A stretch of DNA of 33,347 nucleotides from Bacillota bacterium (GCA_022704525.1 JAKJGF010000022.1:1-33347), one strand, 5' to 3'. Shown: positions 23,214 through 32,152, counted from the first letter of the stretch. Numbers and translations are program-made. Notes: a model not told the origin generated them from the letters alone.

Positions 23214-24983
23214 GTGTTTCCTGATAGATTGAAACCAGGTATAATACTTGATAATCGATATGAAATAAGGTGTTTAATCAAGGCAGGAGGTATGGGGGCA
23301 GTTTACGAGGCACTTGATCATAGATTTAATAAGACTTCCTGTGCTGTGAAAGAAATGTTACTAAAGAATCCGAATCCAGAGGAACAGCAGTATATCATTA
23401 AACGGTTTCAGAGGGAAGCAGAAATATTACATACCCTGAGACATGCAAATTTACCTGTAGTAAGAGATTATTTTACAGAATATAGCCGTTATTATATTGT
23501 AATGGATTATATAGAAGGCAGTGACCTCAGCTCAATAATAAAGCGTTTTGGAGCAATTCCCCAGGAACAGGTAATAGAGTGGTCAATTCAGATACTGGAT
23601 GCACTGGATTATCTTCATTCTCAACCTACCCCTATAATTTATCGTGATCTAAAGCCCGGTAACATTATGATAAGAAATTCTGATAAAAGGGCAATGCTTG
23701 TAGATTTTGGTATAGCAAGAACTATTGAACTTGGAAGCGATACAATAAAAACCGTTGTAGGAACTCTGGTCTTTGCTCCTGAGGAATTATTACAGGGTAA
23801 AGTGGAACCCAGGTCTGATATATATTCTCTGGGAGGAACAATGCACTGTATGTTATCCGGTATAATCCCAACAGGGGCTTTTTCTTTTGAGCCTTTGAGA
23901 CACCTTAAACCGAATGTTTGTGAAGAACTTGAATGGATTGTTATGAGAGCTCTTAAGATGAAGGCTTCCCAGCGATATGATACTGCAAAGGATATGAAGG
24001 AAGCCCTTGAGTGTATATCTAATCTAGATTTTGCAGGGGTTTCCAGAACAAATAAAATTACCGGCGAAAAGCAGATCCCCCTTTTAGTTAATGAAGCAAC
24101 AATTTCGCTGGATAGTTATAATGAAGGTAAAGCTGTTCCTCCTACTGTTAAATCTCCTGAATTAAAAGGCACCATTCCTTCAGACCCGGAAATTATAGAT
24201 GAAAAGATGACCATTAGAAAGAAAATAGAAATATCTGAAGATAAGGTTCAATTACCTGAAAAGAAATTATCAACACCTACAAGAAAAGTAGAATCTTCTG
24301 GAAAGAGTGTGAAAATTACTAAAGATAAAAAGGATTTTACCAGAATTTTTGTTTTATTTCTTGTTTTCACTGCTTTAATATTATCTTTAATTATAATATA
24401 TGTTTCTTCACGTATATATAAAGCCTGTAATCTCTGCCAGAAAGGTCAGGACTTTTACAGTAAGGGAGCTTACGATGAAGCCATTAAATATTATGATTTA
24501 GCTTTAAAGATTAATCCTGATTATGTAAAAGCTCTGAATGGTAAAGGAATGGCCTTTAATAGTAAAAAAGAATATCATAAGGCAATTGAATGTTATGATA
24601 AAGCATTGAAAATTGCACCGAAAGATATGAATTTAATGTATAATAAGGGTTTTGCTTTATATAATCAGGATAAATATGATCTTGCTCTTAAGTGTTATGA
24701 TAAGATCTTGCAAATTGATACTAAAAATGATAAGGTATTGGTACGTAAGGCAGATGTGTTATACAGTCAGGGAAAATATGATGAAGCTATAAAATGTTAT
24801 GACAACGTCTTAACTTATAAACAGAATGATCTTTTTTCTCTGTATAATAAAGGTAATATTTTAAATGAACAGAGAAAGTATAAAGAAGCTCTGGAATGTT
24901 ATGAGAAGGTTTTAGCCCTTGACCCTGATTACCTGGATACAAAAAATAAAAAGGAAAATGTTCTGAAAGAATTGGACAACTAA
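23214..24983 (+). CDS. Membrane Ser/Thr protein kinase with C-terminal TPRs (first of a tandem pair)
   Basis: 589 residues. A eukaryotic-type kinase domain (about 14-270) has glycine loop IKAGGMGAVYEA, Lys46 (CAVKEM), helix C Glu70, catalytic IIYRDLKPGNIM (Asp145), DFG Asp164 and FAPEELLQGK. The usual HRD reads YRD, as in many bacterial kinases. A Ser/Lys/Pro-rich linker (about 275-375) leads to one membrane span (378-397) and five TPRs (about 409-580, e.g. YYDLALKINPDYVKALNGKG) expected outside the cytoplasm. The TPRs may sense or dock a partner and signal to the kinase. The start is GTG at 23214 with CGGAGGAA upstream. The next kinase starts 2 bp after its stop. Confidence 0.9.
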   Translation: MFPDRLKPGIILDNRYEIRCLIKAGGMGAVYEALDHRFNKTSCAVKEMLLKNPNPEEQQYIIKRFQREAEILHTLRHANLPVVRDYFTEYSRYYIVMDYIEGSDLSSIIKRFGAIPQEQVIEWSIQILDALDYLHSQPTPIIYRDLKPGNIMIRNSDKRAMLVDFGIARTIELGSDTIKTVVGTLVFAPEELLQGKVEPRSDIYSLGGTMHCMLSGIIPTGAFSFEPLRHLKPNVCEELEWIVMRALKMKASQRYDTAKDMKEALECISNLDFAGVSRTNKITGEKQIPLLVNEATISLDSYNEGKAVPPTVKSPELKGTIPSDPEIIDEKMTIRKKIEISEDKVQLPEKKLSTPTRKVESSGKSVKITKDKKDFTRIFVLFLVFTALILSLIIIYVSSRIYKACNLCQKGQDFYSKGAYDEAIKYYDLALKINPDYVKALNGKGMAFNSKKEYHKAIECYDKALKIAPKDMNLMYNKGFALYNQDKYDLALKCYDKILQIDTKNDKVLVRKADVLYSQGKYDEAIKCYDNVLTYKQNDLFSLYNKGNILNEQRKYKEALECYEKVLALDPDYLDTKNKKENVLKELDN

Positions 24984-24985
24984 CA

Positions 24986-26734
24986 ATGTCATTATTCTGT
25001 GAGAAATGCGGTTATGAGAATAGTGATACAGCAAGATTTTGCCAGGGGTGCGGAGAAACTATAGAAATAGTTTCCCAGAAAAGCAGGCTTAAAGAAGGTT
25101 TTATTCTAGATAATCGCTATGAAATTAAACGACTCATTAAAGCCGGCGGTATGGGAGCTGTTTATGAGGCCTTTGATCATAGATTTAAAAAGGCATCCTG
25201 TGCAGTTAAGGAAATGTTGCAACCATCTCCTGATACAGAAGACCAGGAGTATATTCTGAAACGCTTCGAGACAGAAGGTGAGATATTACACAGACTCAGA
25301 CATCCACACTTACCGGTAGTGAGGGATTATTTTTGTTATGAAAGCCGTTATTATCTTGTAATGGATTATATAGAAGGAGATGATCTTCAAACAATTCTTA
25401 AAAACTATGAATCTGAAGGAATACCTGAAAATCAGATAATAGAATGGTCAATTCAGATACTTGATGCACTGGATTATCTTCATTCCCAGTCTCCTCCTAT
25501 AATTTATCGTGATTTAAAACCAGCAAATATTATGATTCGCTCTTCTGATAAAAAAGCCATCCTTATAGATTTTGGTATAGCAAGAACGGTGGGACCGGGA
25601 ACAGAAAATACTATGACAGTTGTAGGAACTCTGATTTATGCTCCTGAAGAGTTATTACAGGGTAAGCCTGAACCAAGAACAGATATTTATTCCCTTGGTG
25701 CTACTATGCACTGTCTTCTTACAGGCATTGTTCCGCCTACAGCATTTTCATTTGAACCTTTGAGAAAGATTAACTCCGGCGTATCAGAAGAGATGGAAAA
25801 AATTGTCATGAAAGCTCTTGAGATGAAAGCTTCTGACCGATATAACAGCGCAAAAGAGATGAAGAGAGCAATTGAAGTTATGGCAGATCGTAATTCTCAG
25901 GAGGTTACTAAAGTTGTTACTGAATCTTCTGTCAGATTATCTACCGGGGAAATTGTTCGTCATGATAAAGAAACATCTTCCGGTAAATTAAAAACTGCTC
26001 AGACTTCTAAAGTTACGACCCCTTTACCGGCCGAAAAAACTTCAAAATCCCGAAAGATAGTTATAGCCGGTATAGTTGGTTTAAGTCTGCTGGCTTTTGT
26101 AGGATTGGTGGCGATAATAGTAATATTTTTTCTCATATCTGCTATTCTGTCTCCTGATTATTTTAAAAAAACTTCTGAAGAATGGTATAGAGATGGTAGT
26201 AAATTATATTCTAAAGGAAATTATGAGAAAGCCCTTGATTGTTTTACGAAAGCAATAGAACTTGACCATCATAATATATATGCCTTAAATGAGATGGGCA
26301 TGGCCTTAGGTCAACTGGAACATTATGAAAAAGCAAATAAATGTTTTGATGAGATTTTAGAGATTGATCCGAACTATACCAATGCCTGGAATAATAAAGG
26401 ATGGCTTTTACTCAGACAGAAAAAATATAATGATGCAATCAATTATTTTAATAAGGCTTTAGAATTTGATCCTAAAAATAAATTTGCCTGGTATAACAGG
26501 GGATTAACATTATTTTATCAGGGAAAATATGACCAGGCCATTAAAGATTTTGATAATACCCTGAAGGTTGACACTAAATATGCCTATGCCTGGTACTATA
26601 AAGGCCAGGCTTTATCTAAACAGAAAAAATATAAAGAAGCCCTTCATTGTTATAATAAAGTTTTAAAGATTAATCCTTATTCTGAAGATGCGAAACGCGA
26701 TAAAGATGAATTAGAAAAAATCTTAAATAAATAG
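24986..26734 (+). CDS. Zinc-ribbon Ser/Thr protein kinase with C-terminal TPRs (second of the pair)
   Basis: 582 residues. An N-terminal zinc ribbon (Cys5, Cys8, Cys19, Cys22: FCEKCGYEN ... FCQGCGETI) precedes a kinase domain (about 42-300) with AGGMGAVYEA, Lys75, IIYRDLKPANIM (Asp176), DFG Asp195 and YAPEELLQGK. A linker and a membrane span (about 357-387) follow, then four or five TPRs (about 397-570). It is strikingly similar to the preceding kinase over kinase domain, linker position and TPRs, so the pair arose by duplication; the first copy lacks the zinc ribbon. The ATG lies 2 bp after the previous stop with no strong ribosome site, so translation is probably coupled. It ends 8 bp from the end of a convergent hybrid histidine kinase. 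Confidence 0.9.
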   Translation: MSLFCEKCGYENSDTARFCQGCGETIEIVSQKSRLKEGFILDNRYEIKRLIKAGGMGAVYEAFDHRFKKASCAVKEMLQPSPDTEDQEYILKRFETEGEILHRLRHPHLPVVRDYFCYESRYYLVMDYIEGDDLQTILKNYESEGIPENQIIEWSIQILDALDYLHSQSPPIIYRDLKPANIMIRSSDKKAILIDFGIARTVGPGTENTMTVVGTLIYAPEELLQGKPEPRTDIYSLGATMHCLLTGIVPPTAFSFEPLRKINSGVSEEMEKIVMKALEMKASDRYNSAKEMKRAIEVMADRNSQEVTKVVTESSVRLSTGEIVRHDKETSSGKLKTAQTSKVTTPLPAEKTSKSRKIVIAGIVGLSLLAFVGLVAIIVIFFLISAILSPDYFKKTSEEWYRDGSKLYSKGNYEKALDCFTKAIELDHHNIYALNEMGMALGQLEHYEKANKCFDEILEIDPNYTNAWNNKGWLLLRQKKYNDAINYFNKALEFDPKNKFAWYNRGLTLFYQGKYDQAIKDFDNTLKVDTKYAYAWYYKGQALSKQKKYKEALHCYNKVLKINPYSEDAKRDKDELEKILNK

Positions 26735-26742
26735 AGATAGTT

Positions 26743-29454
26743 TTATTGTTCCATTATCTTCTGAAGGGTTTCCATTAATTCATCCACCCTGTAGGGTTTC
26801 TGAATAAATCCGGATAGTCCCTTCCCTGAAAAACGATCCGTAGCTTCCTGCTCATTATACCCACTTGAGAGGATAACCTTTATATTACTTTTTACACGCC
26901 TTAATTCACGATAAGTTTCTTCTCCATCCATATCTGGCATAGTCATATCCAGAAGAACTGCATTTATTTCTTCTTTATGACTTATGAATATCTCTATTCC
27001 TTCCCTGCCTCCTTCAGCAGTTATTACATTAAATCCCAGTTTATTTAACATAGCTTTTGCAACTGTGCGAACTGTTTTTTCATCGTCAATAACGAGAATA
27101 GTTCCTTGCCCACTCCATAATTGCTGTTTAGTTTTTTCTTTTTCTGTGTCTTCAATTTGTAATTTTATTACAGGAAACATTACCTTGAATGTTGTACCCC
27201 TGAGGGGTTCACTGTAAATCTTTATAACCCCTTTATGACTTCTTACTATTCCAATTACAGCTGCCAGACCAAGTCCTCTTCCTGTGAATTTTGTTGTAAA
27301 GAAGGGATCAAAAATTTTATTCTGTATTTCCTTTGTCATACCACAACCTGTATCTGCAACTTCAATATATACATAAAGACCTTCCGGGAGATTTTCATCA
27401 AGATAACATTCTGAGAGATATGCTCGATCACAGTCCATCATACCTGTGGTTACAGCAATTACACCACTTCTTTCTCCTATTGCTTCAGAAGCATTTGTAA
27501 TGAGGTTCATAATTATCTGTCTTATCTGTGTTGCATCACCTTCAAGAGGAAGAAGATTTTGGGCGAAGTTATATTTCAGTATACATTTTTTTGAGATAGA
27601 GACTTCCAGAAGATGTGACATTTCTTCAACTATTTCAGATAGTTGAAGTTTTTGAACCATAAACTTACCTTTTCCTGAATAAGCAAGCATCTGTTTTGTC
27701 AGCTCTGCAGCTCTTTTTGCTGCAGTGACAACATTTTGAATGCTTTCTATAGCCGGTGAAACAGGTGAAATATCCATCAGTGCCAGATCTGCATATCCAA
27801 GAATACCTGTTAATATATTATTGAAATCATGGGCAATACCACCGGCCAGAACCCCCAGACTTTCAAGCTTCTGGGTATGCTGAAGTTGGGCTTCCAATTT
27901 TTTTCTTTCTTTTTCGGCTATTTTACGTTCCGTAATATCACGAATAACAGCCAGAACTTTGTCTTTATCACAGAGGGCAAGACGTTCTTCAAAATATTTA
28001 TCCTTCCCATCTATAAAAAGGGAATATTCCAGATATTGAGTTTCTCCGGTTTCTAAGGCTTTCTTGTAACAGGTTATATATGATTTTACTATTTCTTCAG
28101 GCATTACATCACTTATATGTTTTCCCATAAACTCCTCAGGAGGGACATATAGAAGAGAAGGGTCATTTGTATTATAATCTACAAAGACTCCATTTTTATC
28201 AAGTATAAACATAAAATCAGGTATTGCCTTCAGAAGAGCCCGATTTCTACTTTCACTTTCCTTCAGAGCTTCTTCAGCTTTCTTTGTTTCTGTTATATCA
28301 AAGATGACTCCATCAATATAAAGAGGTTTTCCATCTTCTCCATATACAGGTCTGCTTCTTTCGAGAAAATAACGAAGAAGTCCTTTTTTACACATCAAAC
28401 GATATTCAATTTGAAAGGGTTTATTATCTCTTATGGAATTATGAATTATTTTTATTATATCTGGCCGATCCTCAGACAAAATTAAAGGGTCTATATAGGA
28501 AACTTCTCCTTTCCTCAGTTCTTCAGGCTTAAATCCTGTCATAGTTTCAAGCATATTATTAAAGAATTGCATTCTGTAATTTTCTTTTATAAATATTCTG
28601 TAGACAATTCCAGGTAGATTTTCTGTCAAAGTTCTATAGGAATATTCACTGTTTCTTAAAGCCTCTTCTGATCTTTTAAGTGGTGTAATATCAGAGATAA
28701 AACCTTCCAGTGCCAGAAGTTCTTCTTTGTCACTAAATATTCCCTGTCCCTGTTCCCATACATATTTTTCTTCTCCACAGGAAGTTATAATACGATATGC
28801 CATCTGGAATGGTTTCTTTTCTTTTACTGCATCTTGAACCTGATTCCAGACAAATTCACGATCCTGTGGACGGATAATATTATTATAAGAGATCTTTTTA
28901 TTTCCAATCAGATGGGAAGGTTTATAACCGGTCAGAGAAAAACAACCTTCACTTAAAAAATCCATTGTCCAGTCTGTATCATTTCTGCACCTGTATGTCA
29001 TACCCGGAAGGATGTTCATTAGAGTGGAGAACTGTCTTTTGAGTTCAATAAGCTCTTTCTCTGATTTTATTTTTTCTCTTTTTATTTTTAATTCACCCAA
29101 TTCCCTTTCAATAACAGGTAGAAGGCGTTTAAAATTGTCTTTAATAATATAATCTCTGGCACCGGATTTCATGACTTCAACAGCTATATCTTCATTTATG
29201 ATTTCAGAGATGATAATAAGAGGTATATCCAGGTTGTTTTCTTTCAGTAGATTCATTATCTTGAGACTATTAACTTCAGGTACAGAGTAATCAGCAATAA
29301 TAATATCCCGGGGTTCTTTAATAAGAGCCTTCACTATAGATTCAGGATCGGAAACTATCTCATATAATGTTTTATAACCTCTGTGATTTAATTCCCGGAT
29401 AATCGACAGAGCATTATCTTCTGAGTTCTCTATGAGGATAAGGTTTATGTCCAT
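26743..29454 (-). CDS. Hybrid sensor histidine kinase (REC - three PAS - HisKA - HATPase - REC)
   Basis: 903 residues. An N-terminal receiver (1-120, Asp55 in IIIADYSVPE) is followed by three PAS domains (about 140-265, 268-395, 400-515; e.g. MDFLSEGCFSLTGYKPSHL, MQFFNNMLETMTGFKPEEL). HisKA carries phospho-acceptor His542 (GGIAHDFNNILTGILGYADL). The ATPase has NLITNASEAIGE, VADTGCGMTKEIQNKIFDPF and GRGLGLAAVIG, and the C-terminal receiver has Asp836 (VLLDMTMPDMDG). No membrane segment is seen, so it is a soluble sensor. The two receivers suggest input from another kinase at the N-terminus and internal phosphate control at the C-terminus. ATG at 29454; the promoter lies at 29549-29577. No stand-alone response regulator is nearby. 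Confidence 0.92.
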   Translation of the reverse strand: MDINLILIENSEDNALSIIRELNHRGYKTLYEIVSDPESIVKALIKEPRDIIIADYSVPEVNSLKIMNLLKENNLDIPLIIISEIINEDIAVEVMKSGARDYIIKDNFKRLLPVIERELGELKIKREKIKSEKELIELKRQFSTLMNILPGMTYRCRNDTDWTMDFLSEGCFSLTGYKPSHLIGNKKISYNNIIRPQDREFVWNQVQDAVKEKKPFQMAYRIITSCGEEKYVWEQGQGIFSDKEELLALEGFISDITPLKRSEEALRNSEYSYRTLTENLPGIVYRIFIKENYRMQFFNNMLETMTGFKPEELRKGEVSYIDPLILSEDRPDIIKIIHNSIRDNKPFQIEYRLMCKKGLLRYFLERSRPVYGEDGKPLYIDGVIFDITETKKAEEALKESESRNRALLKAIPDFMFILDKNGVFVDYNTNDPSLLYVPPEEFMGKHISDVMPEEIVKSYITCYKKALETGETQYLEYSLFIDGKDKYFEERLALCDKDKVLAVIRDITERKIAEKERKKLEAQLQHTQKLESLGVLAGGIAHDFNNILTGILGYADLALMDISPVSPAIESIQNVVTAAKRAAELTKQMLAYSGKGKFMVQKLQLSEIVEEMSHLLEVSISKKCILKYNFAQNLLPLEGDATQIRQIIMNLITNASEAIGERSGVIAVTTGMMDCDRAYLSECYLDENLPEGLYVYIEVADTGCGMTKEIQNKIFDPFFTTKFTGRGLGLAAVIGIVRSHKGVIKIYSEPLRGTTFKVMFPVIKLQIEDTEKEKTKQQLWSGQGTILVIDDEKTVRTVAKAMLNKLGFNVITAEGGREGIEIFISHKEEINAVLLDMTMPDMDGEETYRELRRVKSNIKVILSSGYNEQEATDRFSGKGLSGFIQKPYRVDELMETLQKIMEQ

Positions 29455-29548
29455 GGAAAACCCTCTCTTTTGTTACTTTGCCTTGTTTTTTAGATACTAT
29501 TGATTACTGCTCATTAGATTTGCTGTTTGTAAAAAATGTCACTTAATT

Positions 29549-29577
29549 AGTATACACTTTTCTTCTTTATAAGTCAA
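29549..29577 (-). promoter_or_regulatory. Sigma70-type promoter of the hybrid histidine kinase
   Basis: On the minus strand TTGACT (29572-29577), a 17-bp spacer, and TATACT (29549-29554), about 95 bp before the ATG at 29454. The spacing is ideal and both boxes are close to consensus. Confidence 0.75.
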
Positions 29578-29594
29578 AATTTGTTTTTCTGTGA

Positions 29595-29795
29595 TTATTT
29601 CTCTTCTCTGGCTATTACATTCCAGGTAAAGGCAAACAATATTGTTGCCAGGGTGGAACATATAATAAGCAATAAAAATCCTCCATTCCATCCATATTTA
29701 TCTACAATATAACCGGGACCCATCCTGATACAATTAGTAATTAAAAAAGAATATAGAGAAAAGATAAAAAAAATTATTATGAATTTCATTTTCAT
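29595..29795 (-). pseudogene. Remnant of an MFS transporter C-terminus
   Basis: A 66-residue frame with two hydrophobic segments. MGPGYIVDKYGWNGGFLLL followed by ICSTLATILFAFTWNV resembles the last helices of MFS transporters of the organophosphate/GlpT type, where a G-x-x-x-D-x-x-G-W-x-G-x-F loop precedes the final helix pair. The family is normally over 400 residues. No matching helices are seen upstream, where the minus-strand sequence turns into an AT-rich spacer and a heptad array. A genuine small membrane protein is the alternative. Confidence 0.45.
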
Positions 29796-29908
29796 ATTTT
29801 ACTATTCACTGTTGAATATTAGATCCTTTCTTGTTGAAATAGATAATTTGAATTTTGTTTATGCTATACAGGTGTGATATAATATATTATAGATAGTTTA
29901 GAAATCTT

Positions 29909-29936
29909 GTAATGCGTAATGCGTGATGTGTGATGC
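29909..29936 (+). repeat. Heptad-repeat array (GTAATGC/GTGATGC type) abutting MITE copy B
   Basis: GTAATGC twice, GTGATGT, GTGATGC in phase (29909-29936); the last base is also the first base of the CTTAG target duplication of MITE copy B. The opposite-strand version (CGCATTA, CCCATCA) lies at 30180-30193 beyond the element, so the MITE sits in the loop of an inverted heptad pair. Confidence 0.85.
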
Positions 29937-30174
29937 TTAGTACGGCAACAGGTAAGTTAGTATCCATCTCACAGGCCTGTTCCTGTCCGGGCTCTTACGC
30001 AAAATCTATGATCCTGTTACAATGAAATCTGTTATTACAGAATATACAGTTTTGCATTTATTTAAGTTATAACTTTCTCCTTTGACGGCATATCTTTTGC
30101 TTCAGAGCCCGGACAGGGACAGGTGTGTATATTTAAAATTTTTTGGATACTTTTTTACCTGGAGCGGTACTTAG
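29936..30174. mobile_element. MITE-like element, copy B (with CTTAG target duplications)
   Basis: About 229 bp (29941-30169), inverted relative to copy A. Terminal repeats lie at 29941-29965 (TACGGCAACAGG...) and 30145-30169 (...GGAGCGGTA), with direct CTTAG at 29936-29940 and 30170-30174. An inner inverted pair of about 20 bp with one mismatch is at 29976-29995 and 30104-30123. The central stretch around 29995-30055 appears identical to copy A. No coding capacity. With adjoining repeats it fills most of the 29796-30222 spacer; the rest is AT-rich with no gene seen. Confidence 0.9.
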
Positions 30175-30222
30175 AAAAACGCATTACCCATCAGGAAACA
30201 AGAATTATGTTAAAGGAGTTTT

Positions 30223-30495
30223 ATGAAGAACATCTTAAAATTGCTCATAGAGAAAGAAGTTGAGAAAAAGCTTACTTCTCTTTCAAATAAAGTGCCGCCT
30301 CCTCCTAAAAGACCACTTCCTCCACGCATTGAAGATGAAAATGGAGAATGTGAGAGAGACTATCAGGACGGAGATACAGGTAAGATACTGTCTGATATGA
30401 AGAACCTTAAAATGGTATTATGGGAAGAAGATATGAAAAAAAGTAAAAGGCATAAGTTTATGCCGGATAATTCAGGCATGAAAAGTGAAAAGTGA
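30223..30495 (+). CDS. Unknown small proline-rich charged protein
   Basis: 90 residues, not recognised. A charged N-terminal helix (MKNILKLLIEKEVEKKLTSL) is followed by a proline-rich stretch (VPPPPKRPLPPRIEDENGE) and a charged C-terminus. No signal peptide or membrane span. AAAGGAG lies 8-9 bp before ATG at 30223, so it looks translated. The last residues (MKSEK) and the TGA stop come from GTGAAAA heptads, so the original C-terminus may be lost. It directly precedes the 518-residue unknown gene on the same strand, 52 bp apart, and the two may be co-expressed. A proline-rich linker could bind a partner, but that is only inference. Confidence 0.6.
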   Translation: MKNILKLLIEKEVEKKLTSLSNKVPPPPKRPLPPRIEDENGECERDYQDGDTGKILSDMKNLKMVLWEEDMKKSKRHKFMPDNSGMKSEK

Positions 30496-30527
30496 AAATA
30501 TAATATTATACCTTTCACCTCTCACCA
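30485..30527. repeat. Inverted heptad pair (GTGAAAA / TTCACCT)
   Basis: GTGAAAA twice (30485-30498), and TTCACCT, CTCACCA on the other orientation (30514-30527), separated by an AT-rich loop. It forms a hairpin between the two unknown genes, just upstream of the AAGGAGGT ribosome site of the second. The first arm contains the stop codon of the upstream gene. Confidence 0.82.
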
Positions 30528-30547
30528 ATTATTAAGGAGGTTTATAA

Positions 30548-32104
30548 ATGAGTAAAATCAATGAACAGCTTAGAAATGAACATTTCCTGTATAGTAATTG
30601 TGGATTACTATACAGAATGCCCTCTGAGTTATTAGAAAAATATATCTTATCTTATGATGAACAGGAAGGCAGAGATACCTTTAAAGAAGTAGTATTTGAC
30701 GAAAAAGAGATCTATGAAGTACCTTCTCATATACTATATGATTATATAGTATCTGAAGAGGAGAAATTACAAATCAGATCTGAACTACTGAGTTTGAAAA
30801 TAGAAGAAATTGACCCTGTTAATCTGGATAAAATTTGTTTATTTGTCTTTGATTATCTGGCTTTGTCTTTTATGGAAGAAGTAGAAGTCTCAGGATACGG
30901 CTCTTCCATTGATATTGCCTCTGAAGTTAATAAAAAACTTAATACATCCAGATTGAGTAAATCTCAGATAAAAACTAAAGCTACTGGCTCTCAGGAAGGG
31001 AGAGATAAGAATATTTCCACAGCGAAAGATACACAAAAAAATATAACCCTTATTAAGAATACACTCCAGGACAGAAGTCTTTTATCTTCTGATGCTCTAA
31101 AGGCAAAAGAATCAGGTAATTCAGTGGATACTCTTGGAGATTTTTCCAGTAATCTTGCCAGTATAGCCGGTTTTACCGGTGAATCTTCTAAGGATAATCT
31201 CTTATCACATAAAGAAGAAAAATCTGCCTCTGCCAGTACCGGTAAAACAGTTAAAACAGAGCCCGACGGAATTGATCGTCAGGGTGCCAGGGATATGGCT
31301 CAAAAATTTATTGACACATTGCCTCCGAACCTCCGGGGACCCCTTAAAGATGCACTTAAAAAAACAGGCCAGAGCGCTATGAGTATGGGAGATGCTGCCC
31401 GTTTTCTCTGTTCTATGGATGAAAGGTCATTAATGCTATGTCTCCAACCTCTTCTCAGATCAGGTATAAAGGAATTTGAACAGCTCGCCCATGCTATAGA
31501 AAATGCAAGAAAATTATTTAAAAATGCCTTTCAGAATAATAATCAGGAAGCCTTTAATCTTGCTATGCAACAGATAGGGGGCCCTGCAGGTTTAATAGAA
31601 ATTTCCAGTAAACTGGCAGGTATGACAGAATATCACTTTGAACGTGAGAAAGACGGTATTTTTTTTGATAAACCTTTTACTGATGAAGAAAAAGAAAAGG
31701 TTGATCTGAGAAATGATGTCAAAGACAATGGTAAAAGATTTAGAGATTCCCTTAAAAGTGATAAAATGACTCCGGATTTAATGGCTCAGGTTCTGGGGTC
31801 TCTTACTATTTACGGACTGGGAGGGAAAAATCCGAATATTGTAAAACCTGTAGTAGCTACAAATACAGCAAAAAATACTGTAAAAGTAGTGGAAGAGTCA
31901 GTAGAAACAGTAGAGAAGGTAATTTTAAAATACGGTGATGATGCAGATGATTTTTTCAATACTCTGAAAAAGCTTAAAAGTTTTGTCATGAAAAACCCTG
32001 CAAGAATTGCAGAAATTGGCGTTGACTCCGTGGGAATTGCTTTTCTTATAATAGAAGGAGCTATGATTTATTCTCAAATGGCTTCAAAGAGTCCTTTAAT
32101 GTGA
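30548..32104 (+). CDS. Unknown 518-residue protein with a C-terminal hydrophobic segment
   Basis: No family recognised. Residues 1-130 are acidic and helical (MPSELLEKYILSYDEQEGRD; YEVPSHILYDYIVSEEEKLQ). Two similar phrases, LYRMPSELLEKYILSYDE and YEVPSHILYDYIVSEEE, may be an internal repeat. Residues about 130-245 are a Ser/Lys/Thr-rich low-complexity linker. A mainly helical region (about 250-380, MAQKFIDTLPPNLRGPLKDA; FEQLAHAIENARKLFKNAFQ) precedes a last part with one hydrophobic stretch (about 490-510, GIAFLIIEGAMIYSQMA). No signal peptide. AAGGAGGT lies 7 bp before ATG. The gene and its small upstream partner lie between MITE copy B and the solo MITE end, with codon use like that of their neighbours. 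Confidence 0.7.
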   Translation: MSKINEQLRNEHFLYSNCGLLYRMPSELLEKYILSYDEQEGRDTFKEVVFDEKEIYEVPSHILYDYIVSEEEKLQIRSELLSLKIEEIDPVNLDKICLFVFDYLALSFMEEVEVSGYGSSIDIASEVNKKLNTSRLSKSQIKTKATGSQEGRDKNISTAKDTQKNITLIKNTLQDRSLLSSDALKAKESGNSVDTLGDFSSNLASIAGFTGESSKDNLLSHKEEKSASASTGKTVKTEPDGIDRQGARDMAQKFIDTLPPNLRGPLKDALKKTGQSAMSMGDAARFLCSMDERSLMLCLQPLLRSGIKEFEQLAHAIENARKLFKNAFQNNNQEAFNLAMQQIGGPAGLIEISSKLAGMTEYHFEREKDGIFFDKPFTDEEKEKVDLRNDVKDNGKRFRDSLKSDKMTPDLMAQVLGSLTIYGLGGKNPNIVKPVVATNTAKNTVKVVEESVETVEKVILKYGDDADDFFNTLKKLKSFVMKNPARIAEIGVDSVGIAFLIIEGAMIYSQMASKSPLM

Positions 32105-32131
32105 TTGGAACAGGAGAATTATTTTTAAGCA

Positions 32132-32152
32132 TTCAGCTATCAGCTTTCAGGA
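32132..32152 (+). repeat. Heptad-repeat array (TTCAGCT type)
   Basis: TTCAGCT, ATCAGCT, TTCAGGA in phase, shortly after the 518-residue gene. Same type as 17101-17128. Confidence 0.78.

Noticed and set aside
23033-23224. 63-codon frame between the methyltransferase and the first kinase
   Set aside because: It consists largely of translated heptad repeats (SQLSIINYPSLITHFTHYE) and overlaps the kinase start.
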